Shown: positions 18,631 through 28,325, counted from the first letter of the stretch. The stretch is 64,000 nucleotides of DNA from Promethearchaeota archaeon (GCA_011364925.1 RDOA01000009.1:47291-111290); one strand, 5' to 3'. Notes: generated by a model from the sequence alone, not told the origin. Made by a program: numbers and translations.

Positions 18631-20847
18631 TTAATCTCCTCCCATCTGGAAATCCTCAGGGAATTTCCAAAATTCTTTAAATTCTTTGCTCCATGTTTTT
18701 GAAAGTTTAAGACTTTCAGAATACATTCTATTCACGTGTTCAGAAAGTTCTCCTTCAGTTATCTTTTTACGTTCATATTTCCAGAATTCTTCAAAATTCA
18801 TAGATTTTTCTTCTCTCTCCTTCTTGATCTCTTCTCTATGTTTTGTTGATTCTTCTACATCGATTTCCCACTCTTTTGTTGTCTTTTCATATTTAGCGAC
18901 AACACCAAATACGTTATTCACTGTTTCTGGAGTATATAAACCATCATCAAGATCTTGCTTAATGCTTTCTAATTTTCTCTCAAGAGGATCTCCATAACCA
19001 GGACCCCCACTTTCTGAAAAATGTATAATATCATAATTATGAAGAGAAATGGGATAAATTGTTCCATACGGTTTTCTTTCTATGTCACCTTCTAAAAACC
19101 TCTCAAATTCTCCATTACGCGTATCGTCATCACTTATAGGGTAATCTTGTTTATTTTGAAATATTTCTGCTAAATTTGTATTGGTAGCTTGTAATCTGTA
19201 ACTAGTAGAATTTGGATATCCACCATGCATACCTCCTGATCCATGAAAAACCAATCCTTCCCTTCCAGCAAAAAATTCAACCTTTTCTGAATTTGCAATG
19301 AAAGCTACTGATCCATAGTTCCCTCCTCCTCGATATTTTCCAAATCCTGCAACATTAGGTTTCACTTTTCTCGACAAGTAAGGAATACCTCCTTGGAAAA
19401 GCTCCCAGGTTTCTACATCTCCAAGATCAGACTCGGGATTCCACATAGCATAACCCCAATTTAAGCCATCTCTAACAGCACTAGCACCTAAACCTTGACC
19501 TGAAATTTCAAAGGTTGATAGCATCCATCTTTCACCCTTCAAAGGTCCCGCATTAAATATACCTCCACCTTGAATAGAATCACCCGTAAATCCATATCCA
19601 GGAACAACTTCTTCTCTAAATCCTCGTGCAAATAATCCATACGATAAGCATTTCATCATAGCTGTATAAGCAGGAATCAGATTTCCCCATGGAGCTTGAT
19701 AGGAAAGATAAGGATCTCCCGGATTAGCCCAAGAACCTAATGGATAATTTTTCTCAACAGCATAATATGCACCATCATTTACCTTATCCCCATAGATTAA
19801 AACCTGTGTTAATAGGACCCACTGACCTCCTTCCATAGCACCCTTATCACAATTAAAAGCGTTAGCGCCTCCTGCACTGGCACCGTCAAACGAAACGGAA
19901 AACTTTCCATCCTCCTTAACAATAATTTCAAGGGGATGATTAGAAATTCGATTTTCTTTTGCTAAGGGAACCCATGCTTGGTGTTTCATTGGAAGGTCCA
20001 TAAAGGAAGAAGCCCGATATCTTCCTGGAATCAGCCTTTCTTTGACTCTCTTCTGAAGTATTTGCCTCCCTTCTTCTATAGCTTCCCGTATAAATTTCTT
20101 ATAATATTCGATACCTTCTCTCTCGATGAACTCAAAAACCGCGTCTCTTATCATTAAGTTCCCAGCAAGACGGCATTTTTCATCAAGCTCCCAATACATA
20201 GGACTTCTCACAGCTTTTTTTGCGCTTATCATATGATCCCGCCAGATTTTATCATTCGATCCAATTTTTAGGCAAGTGTAATAAGCACCATCATCGAACC
20301 TCTGGATTGAAGATACTAAAGTATGACCTGGTGTTATTCCACCAATATCTATTTGATGAGTTACACCTCCAGCCCATCCGATGAGTTCTTCTTCCCAAAA
20401 GATTGGAATTAATGTCTGCACATCAGTTGTGTGAACATTTCCACACTGCGGATCATTATTTAAAAAGATATCTCCTTGATTAATTGTAGGATTCTCTTCA
20501 TACCCTTCCCGAATCATAAATTTGATGCCTTCGCTCATTGTATGGATGTGTACCAATATACCCGTAGAAACAGCAATTGAATCTCCCTCTGGGGTATATA
20601 ATCCAAAACATAATTCTCCAATCTCTGTTACAATAGGTGATGCTGCGACATGTAAAGCTGTTTCTCTAGCAGAAACTAAAGCTCCTCTTAAACTCGCATA
20701 TGCTCTCTCATATCTAAACGGATTTTCTTCCTTTAAGCTTAAATGTTCAATCCCATAATAAGATTTCTTGTCTTCAAGTAATTTTTCGCTCTCTTCAAGC
20801 ATGCTTTTAAGCGACTTTCCATTCCAACCGATATTTTTAGACTCCAT
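18631..20847 (-). CDS. acxB: Acetone carboxylase alpha subunit (HyuB-like)
   Basis: A 738-residue protein of the hydantoinase B/oxoprolinase/acetone carboxylase alpha family. Visible family marks are RGALVSARETALHVAASP near 54-71, GDIFLNNDPQCGNVHTTDV near 126-144, which holds metal-binding Asp and His residues, HQIDIGGITPGH, and FDGASAGGANAFNCDKGA. The carboxylase joins acetone and bicarbonate to give acetoacetate, using ATP that ends as AMP and phosphate. In known enzymes this subunit holds the Mn site. The gene lies 2 bases after the beta gene and 3 before gamma, in the same order as bacterial acxABC. Confidence 0.9.
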   Translation of the reverse strand: MESKNIGWNGKSLKSMLEESEKLLEDKKSYYGIEHLSLKEENPFRYERAYASLRGALVSARETALHVAASPIVTEIGELCFGLYTPEGDSIAVSTGILVHIHTMSEGIKFMIREGYEENPTINQGDIFLNNDPQCGNVHTTDVQTLIPIFWEEELIGWAGGVTHQIDIGGITPGHTLVSSIQRFDDGAYYTCLKIGSNDKIWRDHMISAKKAVRSPMYWELDEKCRLAGNLMIRDAVFEFIEREGIEYYKKFIREAIEEGRQILQKRVKERLIPGRYRASSFMDLPMKHQAWVPLAKENRISNHPLEIIVKEDGKFSVSFDGASAGGANAFNCDKGAMEGGQWVLLTQVLIYGDKVNDGAYYAVEKNYPLGSWANPGDPYLSYQAPWGNLIPAYTAMMKCLSYGLFARGFREEVVPGYGFTGDSIQGGGIFNAGPLKGERWMLSTFEISGQGLGASAVRDGLNWGYAMWNPESDLGDVETWELFQGGIPYLSRKVKPNVAGFGKYRGGGNYGSVAFIANSEKVEFFAGREGLVFHGSGGMHGGYPNSTSYRLQATNTNLAEIFQNKQDYPISDDDTRNGEFERFLEGDIERKPYGTIYPISLHNYDIIHFSESGGPGYGDPLERKLESIKQDLDDGLYTPETVNNVFGVVAKYEKTTKEWEIDVEESTKHREEIKKEREEKSMNFEEFWKYERKKITEGELSEHVNRMYSESLKLSKTWSKEFKEFWKFPEDFQMGGD

Positions 20848-20849
20848 TT

Positions 20850-23036
20850 TTATTTTCCCTCCATATGAAATATTCTGTGCTTATCAAGTTTAACTCGATA
20901 ATTTGGTGGAACCACTAAAGTAGTAGCTGGAGCCTCAATAACAGCCGGACCATTTACGATATTTCCACTATTTAATAGTCTCATTTCCCAGATAGAAGAC
21001 TCGTGCCATTTTCCGTCCCAATATGTTTCTCTTGTCCCTTTAGAGGATATGTCGTTAGGCCTTTCACTGCTTAACTCATACTCTGGTAATATAGGTTTAG
21101 GAACTGGTACTACTCCCGTACCGACAGCCTTAGTAACATGATAACCTAATTCAGGACTTTTGGTCCCTCGTCGAAAAATTTTTTCAAACAAATCGTCGTA
21201 TCGCTTAAGGATTATATCTACATCAGGCGAATCAAAACGATCTAGCTCTGCAGAATACTCTGCATTCAGTACATCGGTATGCGATTCAACTTCTAAATCT
21301 TTCAACATCCCAAAATATTGTAACTTAAGGGACGGTTTAAACTTCATTTCTTCAGGGTTCCTCCCTTCCTTTTCAAATTCTTCTTTAATTCTTGTTTTCA
21401 AGTCATTCCATGTTGAGCTTAGCATTGAGGCAACAAATCCACTCATAGTTCTGTCAGGATCGATAACTAAATCTACAGAGATCTCGTGTCTATAAGAGTG
21501 ATCGGCACATGCGCACCCATAAGCTGAAAACGCAGCAGCCCACTCCGGTATCATAATATTTTGAAAAGATAACCCTTTTGAATATCCTGCTACATGAAGA
21601 GGTCCACCACCTCCAAAGCTTAAAAGCGTATAATTTTCTGGTCTAAATCCAAGGCCCTGAATCATCCCGTTTAGGTGGTTTTTCATGTTAATCTCAATTA
21701 AATCCAAAGCTCCTCTTGCGGTTTCATATGGATCAGTTTTGAAAGGTGTAGCTAATTGATCTTCGATGTAACTAAGTGCTCTTTTTTTGTTTAAAGGAAC
21801 TTTCCCACCCAAAAAGTAGTCTGGATTAAGGTAGCCAAGAATCAAGCTGCAGTCAGTCATAGTCACTTGTTCTACTCCTGATTGTTCGTTACACACTCCT
21901 ATAAGATATCCTGCGCTCTCAGGACCGAATTCTAGTCTACCAGAAACATCATTGTATCTAACATACATCCCTGTACCTGCTCCAATTGAATCCAACGCTA
22001 TCATGGGAATATTTAGGATAAATCCACCAAGAGAGCTTTCCCATTTAGTCGGAACATAGTGTTCCATAGTTAGCCCAACATCAAAACTCGTACCTCCTAC
22101 ATCTGAAGATACCAGGTTTTTTATACCATATTTTTCAGCAATGAATTTACTACCAATCATACCCCCTATTGGTCCAGAGACCATGGTCGGAATAAGAGAT
22201 TTAGAATAGGGAGACATTGTTCCTCCATAAGAGGTCAAAATCCTAAGAGGTGCTGGCACACCCTTCTCTTTTAATTTCTCAGCTATAGCTTTTAATTGCT
22301 TCCTTGAGGGTTCTGCGGCATATTGTTCAATAAGAAGAGCGTTTAATCGTGGTGTTTCACCTCTTACCGGATTATGATCGGAAGACAGGATGACTGGTAT
22401 TTCTTTCCCTTTCTCTTTCATAATTTGCTTTGCTATTCTTTCTACCTCCATTTCATGCATTGAATTCATATATGAACAAAGTAGACATACACAGATACAA
22501 TCTACATTCATTTCAAGTAATTCGTCTACTGCTTTTTCTACATCTCTTTCATAAAGAGGAATCAGTTCGTCACCCCAAAAATTAATTCTTCCTCTCACTC
22601 CTTTAAAGTTATTTCTTGGAATAAGAGTCGGAGGATGTTCGTGTTCCCTAACATGAAGTCTTCCAGCATAATCAAGTCCTATCCAACATTGTAAAGCCCT
22701 TCCTAAACGGTGGAGATCCTCAAATCCTGCATTTACAATAACGCCAATGTTGTCGTTTCCTTCTCGTTCCAAAAGTCTATTAAGCATGGCTGTGCCTGAA
22801 TAGACTAAAGCCTCCACACCGACACCAGTATCTTCTAACAATTTACCCCATTGGTTTAATGAATCTTCGATGGAATTTAAAATTCCAATGGATTCTTCGT
22901 TTCCGGTGGTTAATGCTTTTCCTACAGAAAAACTACCATTCTCATCTATAATAAAGGAATCTGTCATTGTTCCACCAGTATCTAACGCAATGACCTTTAA
23001 TAAATGTGCTTTATCTTCATTTACTGATTCTGTCAA
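20850..23036 (-). CDS. acxA: Acetone carboxylase beta subunit (HyuA-like)
   Basis: A 728-residue protein of the hydantoinase A/oxoprolinase family with an actin-type ATPase fold. The first phosphate loop is ALDTGGTMTDSFII near 17-30, and the second is SSDVGGTSFDVGL near 313-325. FGGGGPLHVAGYSKGL near 473-488 is the adenosine-side motif. In known acetone carboxylases this subunit phosphorylates substrates with ATP, giving AMP. It is the first gene of the operon. An AMP phosphorylase gene on the same strand ends 129 bases upstream, a suggestive neighbour because AMP is a product here. Confidence 0.9.
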   Translation of the reverse strand: MTESVNEDKAHLLKVIALDTGGTMTDSFIIDENGSFSVGKALTTGNEESIGILNSIEDSLNQWGKLLEDTGVGVEALVYSGTAMLNRLLEREGNDNIGVIVNAGFEDLHRLGRALQCWIGLDYAGRLHVREHEHPPTLIPRNNFKGVRGRINFWGDELIPLYERDVEKAVDELLEMNVDCICVCLLCSYMNSMHEMEVERIAKQIMKEKGKEIPVILSSDHNPVRGETPRLNALLIEQYAAEPSRKQLKAIAEKLKEKGVPAPLRILTSYGGTMSPYSKSLIPTMVSGPIGGMIGSKFIAEKYGIKNLVSSDVGGTSFDVGLTMEHYVPTKWESSLGGFILNIPMIALDSIGAGTGMYVRYNDVSGRLEFGPESAGYLIGVCNEQSGVEQVTMTDCSLILGYLNPDYFLGGKVPLNKKRALSYIEDQLATPFKTDPYETARGALDLIEINMKNHLNGMIQGLGFRPENYTLLSFGGGGPLHVAGYSKGLSFQNIMIPEWAAAFSAYGCACADHSYRHEISVDLVIDPDRTMSGFVASMLSSTWNDLKTRIKEEFEKEGRNPEEMKFKPSLKLQYFGMLKDLEVESHTDVLNAEYSAELDRFDSPDVDIILKRYDDLFEKIFRRGTKSPELGYHVTKAVGTGVVPVPKPILPEYELSSERPNDISSKGTRETYWDGKWHESSIWEMRLLNSGNIVNGPAVIEAPATTLVVPPNYRVKLDKHRIFHMEGK

Positions 23037-23165
23037 TTTCTTTCACTTAGAACTTTTTTAAAATTATATAACATAATTAGAGTTGATGCTATTTATAGCT
23101 AAGTGGTTATCAATATAATGTAAAATTGAAAAATAAGTATGATGATATTAACATCTAATAGAGAA

Positions 23166-24704
23166 TTAAATTCGTTCTATCATCATTCCACCAAGTATTA
23201 TAGGTCCACCTGTTGAATTGTAAATATTTTCTGCCCGTTTTATTTTACTTTGACTCTCAGAATATATTTTGAAAATTAAATCTCCTTCTTTAATTCTTGC
23301 GCCTTGTTTTTTGAAAATCTCGACACCTGACTGTTTTGAGTGTGGACATCCAGTAGCTTTGGCAATCTGATTAATAATGGCGTTATTTACTCCAGTTATA
23401 TGCCCTGGCTTTGTGGCAAAGAATTCTTTTTTGTAAGGCCCTAATTTAATTTCTTCTGGTTTAAGTTCAGGATTTCCACCTTGTGCTTTAATTATACTTC
23501 TCATTTTTTCATACGCCTTTCCAGATCGCAAAATTTCCTTTGCTAATTTTTGGCCCATTCCTTTTTGAGCTTTCCCTCCCATTTCAAGTAAAATGCCTGC
23601 TATATCTGTAGATTTTTCAATTAGAGAATTGGGACCAGCAGAATAGTCCATAAGTAGTGTTAACGCTTCTTTAGCTTCTAAACCAGGTCCAACCGCGTGA
23701 CCAATAGGTTGGTGTGCAAGAGTTAGTGCGCATTCTGCTTTAATTCCAACATTTCTTGCTATTTCTTTAAAAACATAAGCGAATTGTTTACCATCATGAG
23801 GGGTTGTAAATTTCGTACCTTCGCCTACCGGTATGTCTAATACGAGTTTTTTAACACCGAGAGATAATTTTTTAGTTATTATAGAGGGAATCATAAGGCC
23901 TATAGGGTCCATGTGCAATGGGCGTTCAATTTCGATTAATATGTTATCCGCGGGTGAAGTGTTTAAAGCTCCACCCCAAATAATGCAAGCGTTCTCTGTC
24001 GACACAATGGTTTTCAATGCATCTGCTTCAAAAGCGACTGGTGCTAAAACTTCCATAGAATCAGCAGTTCCAGAAGGAGAAGTTATTGCCCTTGTAGAAG
24101 ATTTCGGAATGGTTAATCCCGTAGCTGCAACAATAGGAACTATTATTAGGGAAACCTTATTTCCCGGTACCCCTCCCGTTGAATGTTTATCATATACATC
24201 GGGACCAAAATTGAAGATTTCCCCACTCCTAGATTCCGCATTTGCTAACGAAGTCATCTCTTCATGATCCATCCCATTTATGAATACTGCTGTGATAAAA
24301 GCTGCCAGATCTATTTTTGATAAGGAACCTGAGACAGTATCAGAAACAATGTTGTTAATTTCTTCAGTTGTCAATTTGCTTCCCCTTATTTTTTTCTGAA
24401 TAAATTTGAAAGAATCGGGAGGATCTGCTGATTTGACAGATAACACCATGTTATCTTTAAGAGAAGGCTTTTCTTTAATGATATCTAGAAAAACACCAAT
24501 TTCTCCCGGTTTCACGATAGAATTAGAATAATCAATTTGTAAAATGGCAATCCAATATTTTTCTTCAATGTTTTTAGATTCTAAATTTTTAATATTAATT
24601 CTATCGCCAGCTTTTTGTCCAAGTTTAAGTGCATCCTTGATATTTAAAACAACATCTTTGGTATTACCTGTCTCAAAGTTTATTGTTTTTACTTTTAGCT
24701 TCAT
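23166..24704 (-). CDS. deoA: AMP phosphorylase (archaeal thymidine-phosphorylase family)
   Basis: A 512-residue protein of the archaeal AMP phosphorylase type, which splits AMP with phosphate into adenine and ribose 1,5-bisphosphate. It is longer than bacterial thymidine phosphorylase because of an archaeal N-terminal domain of about 85 residues. The phosphate-binding region is KHSTGGVPGNKVSLI near 192-206, followed by KSSTRAITSPSGTADSME near 221-238; both match the family. In the archaeal AMP pathway the product goes to an isomerase and form III RuBisCO. Neither an isomerase nor a clear form III enzyme is seen here. It is co-directional with acetone carboxylase downstream. Confidence 0.9.
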   Translation of the reverse strand: MKLKVKTINFETGNTKDVVLNIKDALKLGQKAGDRINIKNLESKNIEEKYWIAILQIDYSNSIVKPGEIGVFLDIIKEKPSLKDNMVLSVKSADPPDSFKFIQKKIRGSKLTTEEINNIVSDTVSGSLSKIDLAAFITAVFINGMDHEEMTSLANAESRSGEIFNFGPDVYDKHSTGGVPGNKVSLIIVPIVAATGLTIPKSSTRAITSPSGTADSMEVLAPVAFEADALKTIVSTENACIIWGGALNTSPADNILIEIERPLHMDPIGLMIPSIITKKLSLGVKKLVLDIPVGEGTKFTTPHDGKQFAYVFKEIARNVGIKAECALTLAHQPIGHAVGPGLEAKEALTLLMDYSAGPNSLIEKSTDIAGILLEMGGKAQKGMGQKLAKEILRSGKAYEKMRSIIKAQGGNPELKPEEIKLGPYKKEFFATKPGHITGVNNAIINQIAKATGCPHSKQSGVEIFKKQGARIKEGDLIFKIYSESQSKIKRAENIYNSTGGPIILGGMMIERI

Positions 24705-24866
24705 AATTTCAAAATAGCGTTTAATTCATTATAAATTAGATCATTCGGTTAAATAAAGGTACTTGAATAGTCTTCGTATTCCCCTCTGAATAATTTCTCG
24801 CGTGAGTTTCTCATTTTCCGAATATTTTATTTAAACTTTTTAATAAAATTAATTAAAAATCAATAA

Positions 24867-26018
24867 ATGATAAGAAGTATGAACAAGTTCGAAAAAGCTC
24901 AAACTGTACTCAACGAAATTGACGCGGAAGGCTGGTTAATAGTATGCGTTGAAGATAGTGATATTAATTCTAGATTTATGATAGGTGTTACTTCTCACGC
25001 CCGGCACTACATTTATATTGGTGCTGATGGAAAACATAAAGTTATCGCTGTTGAGATGGAAGCTCCCATGATTGCTCGTTCTTTAAAGGACAAAGGAGTA
25101 AATGCTGATGTGGTATCCTATAACTCAATGCTTGAATTAACAACATTGTTAATTCCTCTTGTTAATAAACCGCGTATAGCTTTAAACTTCGGAAATGAAA
25201 TACTATCTCCAGAAGGAACCGCCTTTGCTGATCAGATTCGCGTAGGAGATTTCTTCTCGATGAAAACATTGGCTCCACAAACAGAATTTATATCAGCAGC
25301 ACCTATAATAGAGAGGTTAAGAAGCGTAAAATCCTCTGAAGAGTTAAAAGATTTGCGAAACGTATGCAAAGCCACTTTAGAGTTATTGGAGAAATTTCCC
25401 GATTGGGTTAAGGTTGGGATGACGGAAAAGGAAGTAAAAGCAAAATTAGAATACGAATATATGAAAGTGGGGAGACCTTCGTTTCCAGCAATAGTTGCCA
25501 CTGGAGCTCATTCAGCAGATCCGCATCATAACACTTCTTCGAAGAAAATTGAACCGGGTGTGTTATTAGTGGATACAGGGTTGCAAATCGACGAAATGTG
25601 CTCTGACATAACTTGGACATTTTGGGTTCGAGATAAACCTGTTCAAGAATTTATCACCGCTTACGACGCTCTTTTTGAATCTAAAGAAATTGCTCACAAT
25701 TTCTTTACTGATGGAACCCCAAATAACTTACCTGCTAAGAAATGTCGAAAATATCTAGCTGATAAGGGATACGACCACGAGAAGTTATTTTTCCATGGAT
25801 ACGGCCACTCATTAGGATTCGAAGCGCACGACATCGGCGGTAGAATTAACTGGAATATGCCTGACAATATTAAACTTAAAGAGAATATGGTATATACGAG
25901 CGAGCCAGGGCTATATTGGACTGATAAATGGGGAATAAGGTTAGAAGACGATGTTATTATAGGTAAAGATAAATGCGAGAAAGTTACTTATAACTCTAAA
26001 GATCCTATGATAATTTAA
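24867..26018 (+). CDS. M24-family metallopeptidase (Xaa-Pro peptidase or creatinase-like)
   Basis: A 383-residue pita-bread-fold metalloenzyme. The five metal ligands are in place: D236 (LLVDTG), D247 (CSDITWTF), H314 (GYGHSLGFEAHD), E346 (TSEPG) and E360 (IRLEDD). H221 in DPHHN is the expected substrate-side histidine. The N-terminal 150 residues form the creatinase-type domain. Family members cleave X-Pro dipeptides or hydrolyse small amidino compounds; the sequence does not decide between them. It stands alone, with a short AT-rich leader that may give a nearly leaderless message. Confidence 0.88.
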   Translation: MIRSMNKFEKAQTVLNEIDAEGWLIVCVEDSDINSRFMIGVTSHARHYIYIGADGKHKVIAVEMEAPMIARSLKDKGVNADVVSYNSMLELTTLLIPLVNKPRIALNFGNEILSPEGTAFADQIRVGDFFSMKTLAPQTEFISAAPIIERLRSVKSSEELKDLRNVCKATLELLEKFPDWVKVGMTEKEVKAKLEYEYMKVGRPSFPAIVATGAHSADPHHNTSSKKIEPGVLLVDTGLQIDEMCSDITWTFWVRDKPVQEFITAYDALFESKEIAHNFFTDGTPNNLPAKKCRKYLADKGYDHEKLFFHGYGHSLGFEAHDIGGRINWNMPDNIKLKENMVYTSEPGLYWTDKWGIRLEDDVIIGKDKCEKVTYNSKDPMII

Positions 26019-26031
26019 ACTTGATTTTTGC

Positions 26032-27339
26032 TTAAAGTTTGATGGAGAATGGGAATTCTTTAGCTTCTTCTATTTTGTTTTGGTCAGGATCGACAAATTT
26101 TATGTATACTTTAATTATGTAATCTCCTGCTTCTAATGGTTTAAGGTTTATTTCCCATTTCAAATCTTCATTAGTTCTTAATGAATATATCTGTTTTTTA
26201 GTGGTACCTCTCATAACTTTTAAATTCTCGGGGAATTCGACATCAATATCTACATCTAACGCTTCCCCTTCGCTTTGGTTTTCAATTAGAATCTCCAAAG
26301 GAAATGTTTGATCAATAAGAGGAGGTCTTAAATTTTTAATAGAAGCTAATAGTGTAGCAGGAGGGGAAACTAACTGAGGTACTACTGATTGAGTTTCATA
26401 TGTAAAGATGAGGTTTTTGTCTAAATCGCAAGTAAACAAAATAGGTCCAATGAACGGATTTTCAATTTGGAAATGAGGTTTAATTATAAATTCTAAACTG
26501 GAAACATTTCCCACATCAAGAGTTAAAGGAACTTGTGGTTTTTTACTCGTAGTCAAGTTATCTGAAAGGTTAACTGTTATTTTATTTATATTAAACTCGC
26601 TATATTCAAACTGATAATAAGGATCATTTAGGATCGTTGATAAGCCTGTGATATCAAAATTGAGAGTAAGGTTTATTAGTTCATTAGTGTTATATTGGTC
26701 TTTATCTAGTTTAAATGTTGAGTTAGTTAACAGTTGAACATTTATTAGGAGTAGCACATATTTTAATAGTTTTACTTCAGCGTCCCTAAATTTGTAATGG
26801 GTCATATTCTCTTTAATTTTATCAATGTATTTGATTTGTTTATCCCGAAGAGAAAGGGTAATTTCAGAAACTAGCTGTATTAATGAGCTTTCCTTGAAAA
26901 AATCTTTATCGACCTTTCTTTGAATCTTCTTTATATTCTCTAAACCTTCCTCAGGATTACCCTTAAGAAATGAACATAAATAGGATAATACTGAAAAGAG
27001 AATGCTATTATAACTTCGTTCTCCTTCATTTTTTAGCTTCGGAACATACTCTAACACTTCTTTATAAACTTCGTTAGCTGCTAAAAATTCATCTGCATAA
27101 ATACAAGCTTCCCCAGATTGCCTAAATAGCTCAATAGTAGTATCATATCTCTCCAATTCCATAAACATTTTAGCAGCATTGATAAAACTGTTCCTAGCCT
27201 CTTCAAATTCCTCTAATTTCAGCAGAATATTTCCAGCTAAGTGATAATTTTTACCAGCTTTTTTAAATTGTCTTGCTTTGAACAGTTGGTCAGCTTTTAG
27301 TATTTGCTTTTCAGCTTGTTCTCTTTGGTCTTTTCCCAT
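26032..27339 (-). CDS. TPR-like helical protein with C-terminal beta-sandwich
   Basis: A 435-residue cytosolic protein. The first 110 residues are TPR-like repeats (KAGKNYHLAGNILLKLEEFE, AANEVYKEVLEYVPKL), resembling the helical solenoid of SNAP-type adaptors. More helices follow to about 220. Two Ig-like beta domains follow, the last near 345-435 with LEILIENQSEGEALDVDIDV, a CARDB/transglutaminase-like pattern. The helical solenoid plus beta appendage recalls coat and tether proteins, but this is only an analogy of form. No enzyme motif and no membrane segment are seen. The gene is unlinked to its neighbours. Confidence 0.75.
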   Translation of the reverse strand: MGKDQREQAEKQILKADQLFKARQFKKAGKNYHLAGNILLKLEEFEEARNSFINAAKMFMELERYDTTIELFRQSGEACIYADEFLAANEVYKEVLEYVPKLKNEGERSYNSILFSVLSYLCSFLKGNPEEGLENIKKIQRKVDKDFFKESSLIQLVSEITLSLRDKQIKYIDKIKENMTHYKFRDAEVKLLKYVLLLINVQLLTNSTFKLDKDQYNTNELINLTLNFDITGLSTILNDPYYQFEYSEFNINKITVNLSDNLTTSKKPQVPLTLDVGNVSSLEFIIKPHFQIENPFIGPILFTCDLDKNLIFTYETQSVVPQLVSPPATLLASIKNLRPPLIDQTFPLEILIENQSEGEALDVDIDVEFPENLKVMRGTTKKQIYSLRTNEDLKWEINLKPLEAGDYIIKVYIKFVDPDQNKIEEAKEFPFSIKL

Positions 27340-27411
27340 TTAAAATCCCAATAATTTTAATTTAAATTTATGAATTAAATTACACATTAAAAATTACGCC
27401 TAATTAATGAG

Positions 27412-27428
27412 AAAAAAGAAAAAAAAAG
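27412..27428 (-). terminator. T-tract terminator
   Basis: A run of A on the plus strand (T on the coding strand) begins about 20 bases past the stop of the membrane-protein gene at 27449. It is a plausible archaeal terminator. Confidence 0.4.
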
Positions 27429-27448
27429 ACAAATTTAATTTATTTTGT

Positions 27449-28105
27449 TTATAAAGCTAAAACCATTAGTACAAATGCTATTAAAATGAGTATTCCTCCA
27501 AATCCAGCTAATCCAATAAAACCTACCGCAAATGGCGATATCCAAGTAAAGATAACAAAACCTATTAATAGGACTACCCACCATGAGTAATTAATTACCT
27601 TCAAATCTACGAAATCAAATAAAACGATAATCAAAAGTATTAAAAGAATTAATCCAATAACGCCATTAACGATAAGAAGAGCATTTCCAGAGAGGAAAAG
27701 TAAAAAGCACTCATAAACCGAAAAGCCAATACCGATTAGTAGTACTATTTTTGAAGCTTTATATGGTTTCTTTTGCATAAATAATTCAACAAATGCCGCT
27801 ATTAACAACAATATTCCAGCAAAATAACCACCACCAAAGAAGTAGGCAAATATAATCAATATAGCTCCAAAGATAAGGATTAGCCACCATTGATATGGAA
27901 TTTTTAAAGGCCCAAAACTAATCAATTCTAATGTAAGAAAGATTAAGAACGCAATGACTAAGCAAAGTATCCCCCAGAGTATATTAAGACCGAAACCACC
28001 TAGTGGCGCATAGAAATATGTTATAGCCATAAAAATTGTATAAAGCATCCCTATAAACACAAGCAATTTTGGAGCTGAAATTTTTTCTGTTGACAATTCA
28101 TTCAT
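27449..28105 (-). CDS. Small polytopic membrane protein, unknown function
   Basis: A 218-residue, very hydrophobic protein with seven or so predicted membrane helices separated by short loops, several of them ending in a charged residue followed by a W-W pair (YQWWLILIFGAILIIF, YSWWVVLLIGFVIF). The spacing suggests internal repetition of a two-helix unit. The short N-terminus before the first helix has no signal peptide. No transporter or enzyme family is recognised. It is separated from the hdrA-mvhD operon upstream by about 220 bases that contain hairpins. Confidence 0.7.
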   Translation of the reverse strand: MNELSTEKISAPKLLVFIGMLYTIFMAITYFYAPLGGFGLNILWGILCLVIAFLIFLTLELISFGPLKIPYQWWLILIFGAILIIFAYFFGGGYFAGILLLIAAFVELFMQKKPYKASKIVLLIGIGFSVYECFLLFLSGNALLIVNGVIGLILLILLIIVLFDFVDLKVINYSWWVVLLIGFVIFTWISPFAVGFIGLAGFGGILILIAFVLMVLAL

Positions 28106-28205
28106 TTTTTTTCACTTTTTTTAAATTCTTCTAAATTTTAATTTAGAATTAGAAATTAAATAGGATCGTGAATTTAAAAAGATTTACAGATTACTTAAGA
28201 TATTA

Positions 28206-28232
28206 TTAATAGGAGTTCAAAACTCTTATTAA
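28206..28232. other. Intergenic hairpin downstream of mvhD
   Basis: An inverted repeat of eleven pairs with one mismatch and a three-base loop: TTAATA then GAGTT, mirrored by AACTC then TATTAA. It lies about 95 bases past the mvhD stop, next to T-rich sequence. It could help end or protect the hdrA-mvhD message. Function not known. Confidence 0.45.
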
Positions 28233-28261
28233 AAAATAAAATTTTAAAAATTAGAGATTAA

Positions 28262-28325
28262 AATTTTTTTCCGAAACCATCACATAATGGGTTGTCTTCT
28301 CGCGACTATTATTTCTTCGCGAAAA
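28262..28325 (-). promoter_or_regulatory. Candidate SECIS region in the 3' leader-out of hdrA-mvhD
   Basis: Directly after the mvhD stop (28326-28328) the minus strand forms a nine-pair hairpin at 28297-28325, with arms TTTTCGCGA and TCGCGAGAA and an eleven-base loop that begins AGAAAT. A second, smaller hairpin lies at 28275-28293 (arms CCAT and ATGG). Archaeal SECIS elements usually sit in the 3' untranslated region, and this is the only GC-rich fold around the operon. It does not match the methanogen consensus (GAA opposite a single A) cleanly. The role as SECIS is therefore inferred from place and from the five UGA codons upstream. Confidence 0.45.

Noticed and set aside
18631..23036. Hydantoinase or 5-oxoprolinase
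   Set aside because: The presence of the acetone carboxylase gamma subunit in the same operon argues against these relatives.
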